Source: Acetobacteraceae bacterium UBA6159
GTDB lineage: Bacteria > Pseudomonadota > Alphaproteobacteria > Acetobacterales > Acetobacteraceae
Assembly (NCBI GenBank): GCA_002422345.1
Contig: DIUL01000221.1
Span: 1-19,302, forward strand
Direction of reading: 5' to 3'
DNA: 19,302 nucleotides
Positions within the stretch are counted from its first letter, which is position 1; each line of letters begins with the position of its first letter. A program made the position numbers and the translations under genes. The notes beneath the pieces were generated by a model. That model ran no database searches and was not told the origin of the DNA. It saw only the letters and a list, made by a program, of their open reading frames with translations. This document shows, one piece after another, positions 7,035 through 12,635 of this stretch.

Positions 7035-7850
7035 ATGGCCGATCCCACGCCGATGACCAATGGTCGCGTCCTGCTGACGCTGGACGACAATGTTGCCTTG
7101 CTGACCCTGAACGATCCCGCCGTGCTGAACGCGTTCGGCGTCAAGCTGAAGGCGGATATCACCGAGGCGCTGGACCGCGTCGATGCCGCCGGCGCGCGCT
7201 GCCTGGTGATCACCGGCGCGGGGAACGCGTTCTGCTCGGGCGCCAACCTGACCGACAAGGACCGCAAGCCGCGCGACCGCATGGCCGAGGTGCGGGGCAC
7301 CGCGAAGTCCGACCTGGAAATCTGGTACCACCCGACGTTCCAGCGGCTGCGGTCGATGGAAATCCCGATCATCACCGCGATCAACGGCATCGCCGCCGGC
7401 GCGGGCATGAGCCTGGCACTGTCCGGAGACATCAAGATCGCGGCGAAATCAGCGTCGTTCCTGCAAGCCTTCGCGCGGATCGGCCTGGTGCCGGACGCTG
7501 GATCCTCCTACATCCTGCCGCGGTTGATCGGGCAGGCGCGGGCGGTGGAATTGTCGCTGCTGGCGGAACGACTGCCGGCGGAAACCGCGCTGCAATGGGG
7601 CATGATCAACCGCCTGGTCGAAGACGCCGACCTGATGCCCACAACCATGGAGATGGCTCGGCGGATGGCGTCAGGGCCGAGGTCGCTGGGGCTGATCCGG
7701 AAGATGTACTGGGACAGCATGGAAAACAACTACGCCGAACAACTGGCCACCGAAGGCCGAATGCAGCTGATGGCGGGCCTGTCCGAAGACCACGCTGAAG
7801 GCGTCGCCGCGTTCCGCGAGAAGCGGGCGGCCGTGTTCAAGGGGAAGTAA
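7035..7850 (+). CDS. Enoyl-CoA hydratase/isomerase family protein, PaaG-like (crotonase C)
   Basis: A 271-residue crotonase-fold protein and last gene of the operon. The oxyanion-hole segment AFCSGANL is at residues 65-72 and NGIAAGAGMSLALSGD at 117-132. The Glu144 and Glu164 equivalents are Ser126 and Phe146. The segment ARIGLVPDAGSSY (147-159) resembles PaaG-type ring-1,2-epoxyphenylacetyl-CoA / delta3,delta2-enoyl-CoA isomerases, in which an Asp in a GLVPD-type loop acts as base (here Asp154). An isomerase role is therefore more likely than hydration, but this rests on motif memory only. The start at 7035 follows GGAG at 7022-7025 and lies one base after the CoA-transferase stop; an earlier in-frame ATG at 7014 lies inside that gene. 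The C-terminus AAVFKGK is typical of the family. Confidence 0.9.
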   Translation: MADPTPMTNGRVLLTLDDNVALLTLNDPAVLNAFGVKLKADITEALDRVDAAGARCLVITGAGNAFCSGANLTDKDRKPRDRMAEVRGTAKSDLEIWYHPTFQRLRSMEIPIITAINGIAAGAGMSLALSGDIKIAAKSASFLQAFARIGLVPDAGSSYILPRLIGQARAVELSLLAERLPAETALQWGMINRLVEDADLMPTTMEMARRMASGPRSLGLIRKMYWDSMENNYAEQLATEGRMQLMAGLSEDHAEGVAAFREKRAAVFKGK

Positions 7851-7855
7851 GCGCT

Positions 7856-7954
7856 GGGGCTTTGCCCCAGACCCCACCAGGGGCTTTGCCCCTGGACCCC
7901 ACCAAAGGCCTCGGCCTTTGGAAACCATTGGTTGGGGGGAATACTCGAGGGGCC
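7856..7954 (+). repeat. Left arm of the composite inverted repeat
   Basis: Three hairpins, then the perfect-repeat segment. Hairpin 1: CTGGGGC 7854-7860, loop TTT, GCCCCAG 7864-7870. Hairpin 2: CCAGGGGC 7877-7884, loop TTT, GCCCCTGG 7888-7895. Hairpin 3: CCAAAGGC 7902-7909, loop CTCG, GCCTTTGG 7914-7921. The inner segment 7932-7954 contains the XhoI-like core CTCGAG and pairs perfectly with 7981-8003. Confidence 0.85.
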
Positions 7955-7980
7955 GATCGTGACCGTGCGAGGTCCGTGTA

Positions 7981-8079
7981 GGCCCCTCGAGTATTCCCCC
8001 CAAGTACCGGTTCCAAGGGCTCAGCCCTTGGTGGGGGTCGAGGGGGCAAAGCCCCTCGCGGGGTTTGGGGCGGAGCCCC
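7981..8079 (-). repeat. Right arm of the composite inverted repeat
   Basis: Inverted counterpart of the left arm. Perfect-repeat segment 7981-8003, then hairpin CCAAGGGC 8013-8020, loop TCA, GCCCTTGG 8024-8031. Next is a hairpin with GGGGC 8043-8047, loop AAA, GCCCC 8051-8055 and a slightly imperfect outer stem. Last is hairpin TGGGGC 8066-8071, loop GGA, GCCCCA 8075-8080. Relative to the left arm, an A-T pair becomes G-C in the first hairpin, and a C-G pair becomes G-C in the second. Confidence 0.85.
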
Positions 8080-8085
8080 AATGCT

Positions 8086-8352
8086 TCACTCCACCCCGAA
8101 CGGAAACGCCTGCCGCCGCAGCCAGTCGGCGGAGAAATCGATTTCCTCCGGCCAGGTTAGCCCCGCGCCGTCCGGCAGCGTGATCATATTGGCCACGAAG
8201 TAATCGCCATCCCGCAGCGGGCTGAACCATCCGCCGCGATCGAAGAACGGCAGGAAGTCGACCACCGCCGTGGCACCGTCCGCCCAGGTGATGGTCACGG
8301 TATGATCCGCATGGGCCTCGGCCCGGGTGATTTCGTAGAGTTGCCCTGTCAC
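8086..8352 (-). CDS. DUF2442 domain-containing small protein
   Basis: An 88-residue protein resembling the DUF2442 family, small proteins of unknown function often seen near toxin-antitoxin-like or accessory genes. It reads ITRAEAHADHTVTITWADG, then a short beta-rich core (AVVDFLPFF, GGWFSPLRDGDYF) and a TWPEEIDFSADWLR ending, which is the conserved DUF2442 C-terminal pattern. The GTG at 8352 is chosen because it overlaps the P450 stop codon as GTGA, implying translational coupling; the longer ATG frame (from 8463) runs deep into the P450 gene. It ends 6 bases before the inverted-repeat element. No function is proposed. Its fixed position behind a P450 may be incidental. Confidence 0.8.
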   Translation of the reverse strand: MTGQLYEITRAEAHADHTVTITWADGATAVVDFLPFFDRGGWFSPLRDGDYFVANMITLPDGAGLTWPEEIDFSADWLRRQAFPFGVE

Positions 8353-9584
8353 GCTGGGATTCGAACCTTCATCAACGATATGCCTCGGATCAGGTTGGAA
8401 TAAGTCCGCGTCGGCTCCTCCACAAGTTCGATCATGGGGAATCGTTTCAGGATTTCCTCCCACAGGATCGTCACCTGCATTTCCGCCAGGCGGTTGCCGA
8501 CGCAGCGATGGATGCCGAAGCCGAATGACAGATGCTGGCGGGGGCGGGCGCGGTCGATGATGAAGCGGTCGGCGTCCTCGATCGCCTCTTCATCGCGGTT
8601 GCCCGAGATGTACCACATCACCACCTTGTCGCCCTTGCGGATCGTCTTGCCACCGAGTTCAAAATCCGTCACCGCCGTCCGCCGCATATGGATGACCGGC
8701 GTCTGGTAGCGGATGATTTCCGGCACCATGCTGCTCACCAGCGCCGGGTTGTCTTGCAGCTTGCGATACTCATCCGGAAACCGGTTCAACCCCAGCAGCC
8801 CGCCGGAAATCGAGTTCCGTGTCGTATCGTTCCCCCCCACGATCAACAGGAGCAGGTTGCCCATGAACTCATGCGGTCGGGACGGCAGGTCGCGCGTGGC
8901 TTCCCCGTGGGCGAGCATCGAGATCAGGTCGGGCCGAGGCGGTTGTGCCGCGCGTTCCTTCCACATCCCCGCGAAGTAACTTAGAGCCTCCTGCAAAACG
9001 GCATCGCGCTTTTCCTCGGTGTCAATTTCGGTGCCGGCGCGCGTGTTCACGGTGGCAACGTTCGACCAATGGGTCAGCGTGCGCCGATCCTCGAACGGGA
9101 AGTCGAACAGGGTCGCCAGCATCTGCGTGGTCAGTTCGACCGATACGAGATCGACCCAATCAAACACCTCATTGCGTGGCAGATCATCGAGGATTCGGCA
9201 CACCCGTTCCCGGATCGTGCCCGACAGCTTCGCCAGATTCCCCGGCGCAACAATCGGAGAAACCACCTTCCGCTGCTCATCATGCCTAGGCGGGTCCATC
9301 GAAATGAAGCTCGGCCGCCGGAAATCCATGGGGATGTCGCGGATGACGATGCCGCCCAGCATGGCGTCGGATGAAAACACCTGGTGATTGGTATCAACCG
9401 CCATGATGTCGCGGTACTTGGTAACGGACCAATATGATCCGTACATCCCGTCCCGCGTGTAGTGGACCGGGTCCTCGCGACGCAGCCGAGCGAAATAGGC
9501 GGGCCAGGTGTCGTCCTGATAGAGGCTGGGGTGGCTGACATCGATGGAATCGAGCGCCATCGTTTCGGCCGCTGATGCGTTCAT
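8349..9584 (-). CDS. Cytochrome P450, CYP153-like
   Basis: A 411-residue soluble bacterial cytochrome P450. The I-helix oxygen-activation motif GGNDTTR is at residues 250-256, the K-helix ExxR is Glu289-Arg292, and the heme loop FGFGIHRCVG is at 354-363 with Cys361 as axial ligand. The stretches LLLLIVGGNDTTRNSISGG, VVMWYISGNRDE and AEMQVTILWEEILKRF closely resemble CYP153 enzymes, terminal hydroxylases of medium-chain alkanes, fatty acids or alicyclic compounds. Class I P450s need a ferredoxin and a reductase; neither is present here. The ATG at 9584 is preceded by GGGAGG. It lies 84 bases downstream of the ABC permease on the same strand and overlaps the DUF2442 gene. The P450 call is firm; the CYP153 assignment is from remembered motifs. 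Confidence 0.93.
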   Translation of the reverse strand: MNASAAETMALDSIDVSHPSLYQDDTWPAYFARLRREDPVHYTRDGMYGSYWSVTKYRDIMAVDTNHQVFSSDAMLGGIVIRDIPMDFRRPSFISMDPPRHDEQRKVVSPIVAPGNLAKLSGTIRERVCRILDDLPRNEVFDWVDLVSVELTTQMLATLFDFPFEDRRTLTHWSNVATVNTRAGTEIDTEEKRDAVLQEALSYFAGMWKERAAQPPRPDLISMLAHGEATRDLPSRPHEFMGNLLLLIVGGNDTTRNSISGGLLGLNRFPDEYRKLQDNPALVSSMVPEIIRYQTPVIHMRRTAVTDFELGGKTIRKGDKVVMWYISGNRDEEAIEDADRFIIDRARPRQHLSFGFGIHRCVGNRLAEMQVTILWEEILKRFPMIELVEEPTRTYSNLIRGISLMKVRIPA

Positions 9585-9668
9585 GGTGATCCTCCCGCCG
9601 CGTTTCCGGACCGTGTTATTGACCCGGACCTTACGCCCGCCGGCGCCAACGGACCAAAGAAAACCGCG

Positions 9669-10448
9669 TCATCGCCACGTCAATAACGCCCGCTCCAGCG
9701 ATCCGATCAGCGCCGCGACCGACAGGCCCAGGACCGAGAGCATGACGATCCCGGCCATCAGCGCATCGGTGTCGTAAAGATTGCCGGCCGCCAGCACAAA
9801 GGCGCCGATGCCGCGATCCGCGCCGATCATCTCGGCCGCCACCAGCAGGACGATGGCGATGGAGCTGGTGACCCGGAACCCGCTCAGGATCGCGGGCAGC
9901 GCGCCGGGCAGGATGATCGTGCGGATGATGGCGCCGGTGGAAAGGCCGAAGGACTGCCCCATTCGGATCAGGTTGCGCGGCACGTTGTCGACGCCGCCCA
10001 TCGTCGCGATGACGGTGGGGAAGAAGGCACCCAGGGAGAGGGTGGCGAGCTTCGACCCCTCCCCGATGCCGAACCAGATGATGAACAGCGGGATCAGCGC
10101 GATCTTCGGGATCGGGAACAGCGCCGCCACGACCGCCATGATGGGGGAGCGGAAGGCCGACCAAAGCCCCGCGGCCAGCCCGACGCCGATGCCGCAGATG
10201 GTCCCGAGGCTCCACCCGATGCCCAGCCGCCACAGCGACGCGGACAGATGGTTCCAGAGTTCCCCGCTGATCGCCAAATGCCAAAGCGTCCGCCCGATCG
10301 TGATCGGGGCAGGCAGGAACAGCGTCGGGATGACACCGGCCGAGGCCCCCGCCTGCCAGGCGGCCACGACCGCCAGCAGGGTGATCGCCCCGGCCCAGCC
10401 CCGGTCGCGCGGCGCAAACCCGCCACCTCGGAACGGGACCGGCGTCAT
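9669..10448 (-). CDS. ABC transporter permease, NitT/TauT/SsuC type
   Basis: A 259-residue inner-membrane permease of the nitrate/sulfonate/taurine importer class (BPD_transp_1 fold). About six hydrophobic segments are visible, for example AITLLAVVAAWQAG near the N-terminus and PIMAVVAALFPIPKIALIPL in the middle. The cytoplasmic coupling loop lies in RMGQSFGLSTGAIIRTIILP followed by GALPAILSGFR, the EAA-type motif that contacts the ATPase. The ATG at 10448 overlaps the ATPase stop as ATGA. It is the last gene of the importer operon. Substrate cannot be told from the permease; NitT/TauT members carry sulfonates, pyrimidine precursors, aromatic acids and others. Confidence 0.92.
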   Translation of the reverse strand: MTPVPFRGGGFAPRDRGWAGAITLLAVVAAWQAGASAGVIPTLFLPAPITIGRTLWHLAISGELWNHLSASLWRLGIGWSLGTICGIGVGLAAGLWSAFRSPIMAVVAALFPIPKIALIPLFIIWFGIGEGSKLATLSLGAFFPTVIATMGGVDNVPRNLIRMGQSFGLSTGAIIRTIILPGALPAILSGFRVTSSIAIVLLVAAEMIGADRGIGAFVLAAGNLYDTDALMAGIVMLSVLGLSVAALIGSLERALLTWR

Positions 10449-11212
10449 CGCGCGGCCATCTCCCGTTCGGCCTGCGCCGCGTCGTCGCGGATCAGGGACC
10501 AGAGCTGGTCCTCGACGGCCGCCAGCGCCGGGTCGGCCCGGTCCTGTTCGGGGTCGATGCGCAGGATCTCCCGCACCCGGCCTGGCCGGCGGGAGAGGAC
10601 GACGATCGCGTGGCCGAGGCGGACGGCCTCGCTCAGGTTGTGGGTCACATAAACGGTCGTGGTCCCAGCGCGGGCGATCAGGTCGGCAAACTCATCCAGC
10701 AGCAAGGCGCGGGTCTGGGCATCAAGGGCCGACAACGGCTCATCCATCAGCAGGCAGGCGGGGCGGACGGCGAGGGCACGGGCGATACCAACCCTCTGCC
10801 GCATCCCGCCGGAGAGCTGCCGCGGCCAGGCCTCGGCGAAGTCGGACAGGCCGGTCAGCGCCAGAACCTCCCGCACCCGTTCGGCGCGCGGGCCGGCGGG
10901 CAGGTGAGCCTCAAGCGGCAGGGCAACATTGCCGGCAACGCTCCGCCACGGCAGCAACGCAAAATCCTGGAACACATAGGTCAGCGGGTTGAGGCAGTCG
11001 GCTGCGGGCGTCCCCGCTTGCAGGACCGAGCCGGTGGTGGGCGCGATCAACCCACCCATGATGCCCAACAGCGTGGATTTCCCACAGCCGGACGGCCCGA
11101 TCAGCACGGTCACGCGCCCCGGCTCGATCTCCAGATCAATCCCATCCAGCACGTGCAACGCACCGAAGGCATGCCCCACCCCGCGCAGCGTCAGGCCGAG
11201 GCCGCCGGTCAT
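10445..11212 (-). CDS. ABC transporter ATP-binding protein, NitT/TauT/SsuB type
   Basis: A 255-residue ATPase powering the importer. Walker A GPSGCGKST is at residues 39-47, the Q-loop at FQDFALLPW (81-89), the signature LSGGMRQR at 133-140, Walker B CLLMDEP at 153-159, the D-loop SALD next to it, and the switch His191 in YVTHNLSEA. All residues needed for ATP hydrolysis are intact. The ATG at 11212 overlaps the binding-protein stop as ATGA, and its own stop overlaps the permease start the same way. Three translationally coupled genes thus give stoichiometric expression. The spacing and order (binding protein, ATPase, permease) are typical of the class. Confidence 0.94.
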   Translation of the reverse strand: MTGGLGLTLRGVGHAFGALHVLDGIDLEIEPGRVTVLIGPSGCGKSTLLGIMGGLIAPTTGSVLQAGTPAADCLNPLTYVFQDFALLPWRSVAGNVALPLEAHLPAGPRAERVREVLALTGLSDFAEAWPRQLSGGMRQRVGIARALAVRPACLLMDEPLSALDAQTRALLLDEFADLIARAGTTTVYVTHNLSEAVRLGHAIVVLSRRPGRVREILRIDPEQDRADPALAAVEDQLWSLIRDDAAQAEREMAAR

Positions 11213-12216
11213 CGTGTCGGCAGGAACCGCGTGTCCATCATCGTCATCGGATCAGCGTCGCCCTTGACCAACCCCTGTGCGCGGAACCAGCGCACCTGGT
11301 CGACGACGTCGGCAACGTCCAGCGCGCCGCCCGCGTCATAGTAGCCGACGCCCTGGAGGATCTTCCGCTTCGCCTCCGGATCGCCGGTGAAGACATAGGC
11401 GGTGATGGCCGGGATGGCGGCCTCGGTCTTCGCATCCACGATCGGCTTGCCTGAGGCGTCCAGGCGCAGGAATGCCTCCCGATAATCCGCCACGCCGCGC
11501 TGATAGGCCTGGGCGAAGCGGCGCAGGACGTCGGGGTTGCGCTCGATCATGCCGGTCGTCGTGAACAGGGCGGTGATCTGATAGGGCACGAGGTCTCCGG
11601 CCCAGCCGATGATGTGCGCCTGCCCGCCGGCCGCCAGCGGCTTGGCCTGGGACGCGATGGCGATCGTCGCATCCGCCTGACCCGAGGACACCGCGGCGAC
11701 CATGTTGGAAATCTGCTGCACCGGCCGCAGGGTGACAGCCTTGATGTCGAACCCTTTTTTCTCGGCGATCCGGCCCAGCATGTAGTGGAATGACGACCCG
11801 TACTGGGTGATCGCGAAGCTGTGCCCGGGCAGCTTGTCGACCGAGGTCAGCCCGGCGGCGTAGGCCTTGGTCGAGGCGAGGATGGCCGATCCCTCGTAAC
11901 CCTTTTCCTCATGCAAGGCGCCGCCGATGACCTTCAGCGTGCCTTTCTCCGCCAGGTTGAAGAACCCGCCGGTCAGGGCTGTCACGCCCACGTCGATATC
12001 GCCCGAAACGGCGGCGGCCGCGATCGGTTGAGCCGCCTGGAAGAAGGTGAAGGCCAGGTCGATGCCGGCGTCGCGGAAATACCCCCGCTCCTGCGCGATG
12101 TAGAACGGCGCGGGGGAGAGGGTTTTCAGCAGGCCGAGGCGCACGGCGTCGGCGGCCTGCGCCGGCAGCGCGGCGAACACCAGCGCCAGCAGCGGGATGA
12201 TCTTGTGGATGGTCAT
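11209..12216 (-). CDS. ABC transporter substrate-binding protein, NMT1/SsuA type
   Basis: A 335-residue periplasmic binding protein. A Sec signal peptide is visible: Lys5, hydrophobic core IIPLLALVFAALP, and AQA cleavage near residue 21. The mature domain begins AVRLGLLKTLSPAPFYIAQERGYFRDAGI in two blocks (AVRLGLLKTLSPAPFYIAQ, ERGYFRDAGI), the hallmark of NMT1/THI5-like and SsuA/TauA proteins. It is followed by AAAVSGDIDVGVTALTGG. The start at 12216 is preceded by GGGGAGG; the open frame extends to 12270 but the signal peptide and ribosome site favour 12216. It is the first gene of the operon. The ligand is unknown. The downstream P450 raises the possibility that it imports a P450 substrate or related acid, but that is inference. 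Confidence 0.92.
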   Translation of the reverse strand: MTIHKIIPLLALVFAALPAQAADAVRLGLLKTLSPAPFYIAQERGYFRDAGIDLAFTFFQAAQPIAAAAVSGDIDVGVTALTGGFFNLAEKGTLKVIGGALHEEKGYEGSAILASTKAYAAGLTSVDKLPGHSFAITQYGSSFHYMLGRIAEKKGFDIKAVTLRPVQQISNMVAAVSSGQADATIAIASQAKPLAAGGQAHIIGWAGDLVPYQITALFTTTGMIERNPDVLRRFAQAYQRGVADYREAFLRLDASGKPIVDAKTEAAIPAITAYVFTGDPEAKRKILQGVGYYDAGGALDVADVVDQVRWFRAQGLVKGDADPMTMMDTRFLPTR

Positions 12217-12635
12217 GGAAGCCTCCCCATTCTTCCCTCGGTGGATGCGACCGGCGCGGGGGATCGTCAAGGTGGAGTCAGGGCGCTTGCCTCGGCGCAG
12301 GCCGGTTGGGTAGGATAGAACGTATGAGGAACACGTGCCTTCTCATCCCATGGCGGCAGGATTTTTCCGGGGATAGCACCCCATGCCCGGTGAGCCGCAC
12401 CCTCCTTGCGAGGGAGGGCCGGGGCGGGGGTATCACGGCACCGACCCGAGGAACGCGACCCCTCCCCCCAACCCTCTCCGACAGGGGGAAAGGGGGCCGG
12501 ACAGAATTTCCGTACGGTCCAACCCCATGTCCGGTGAGAAACCGGGAGCCAAACCCGTTTGTCAGGCCGCCCCGAACATGCCATTCGGACGCGGGGAATC
12601 CGGCTCCCCCCTGACCCCGAGGCATTCCGCGTTCC
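12217..12635. other. Intergenic region with promoter of importer operon and repeat copy 2
   Basis: 419 bases between the divergent binding-protein and Uup genes. A plus-strand open frame at 12306-12614 is low-complexity and proline-rich and does not look coding. The region carries the second C/G-rich repeat (12411-12496), bracketed by two near-identical 17-base direct repeats. The divergent promoters must lie here, but no clear -35/-10 pair was seen by eye. The segment 12267-12377 shows no recognisable structure. Confidence 0.6.
12378..12538 (+). repeat. C/G-rich dispersed repeat, copy 2, with 17-base direct repeats at its ends
   Basis: ACCCCATGYCCGGTGAG occurs at 12378-12394 and 12522-12538, differing at one base. 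Between them lie a hairpin CCCTCC/GGAGGG (12400-12405 and 12413-12418), a segment matching bases 1-32 (12411-12441), and a segment matching the core of the other copies (12458-12496). The right direct repeat also begins a hairpin, CCGGT 12531-12535 with ACCGG 12541-12545. The layout could be a mobile or modular repeat unit. Confidence 0.6.

Larger units (their letters stand above)
7854..8080. repeat. Composite inverted-repeat element with six hairpins
   Basis: The element fills almost the whole gap between two convergent genes (stops at 7850 and 8086). It consists of two inverted copies of a ~99-base unit (7856-7954 and 7981-8079) around a 26-base spacer (7955-7980). The inner 23 bases of each arm (7932-7954 and 7981-8003) are perfect reverse complements. 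The outer parts match less well, roughly four positions in five by eye, with a few one-base gaps. Each arm carries three small hairpins in mirrored order. Some differences between the arms fall at paired stem positions and preserve pairing, which points to selection on structure. Possible roles are a bidirectional terminator, a REP/BIME-like element or a non-autonomous transposable element. No ORF is credible inside it. Confidence 0.85.

Noticed and set aside
5501..7435. Minus-strand open frame of 644 codons across the CoA-transferase 2 and crotonase C genes
   Set aside because: Shadow of GC-rich coding DNA on the other strand; no family motif and biased composition.
7854..8080. CRISPR-like array appearance from repeated short hairpins
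   Set aside because: The hairpins differ in sequence, are inverted about a centre and lack regular spacers; there are no cas genes in the window.
7932..8183. Short open frames running through the hairpin element and into the DUF2442 gene
   Set aside because: They arise from the stop-poor GC-rich repeat and overlap a supported gene on the other strand.
8352..8366. tRNA T-arm-like string GGTTCGAATCCC on the minus strand
   Set aside because: It encodes the last residues of the P450 (KVRIPA), the T-stem does not pair well, and no D-arm, anticodon arm or acceptor stem surrounds it.
12306..12614. Plus-strand open frame of 102 codons upstream of uup
   Set aside because: Low-complexity Pro/Arg/Gly-rich translation made of the C/G-rich repeat; no plausible ribosome site or family.
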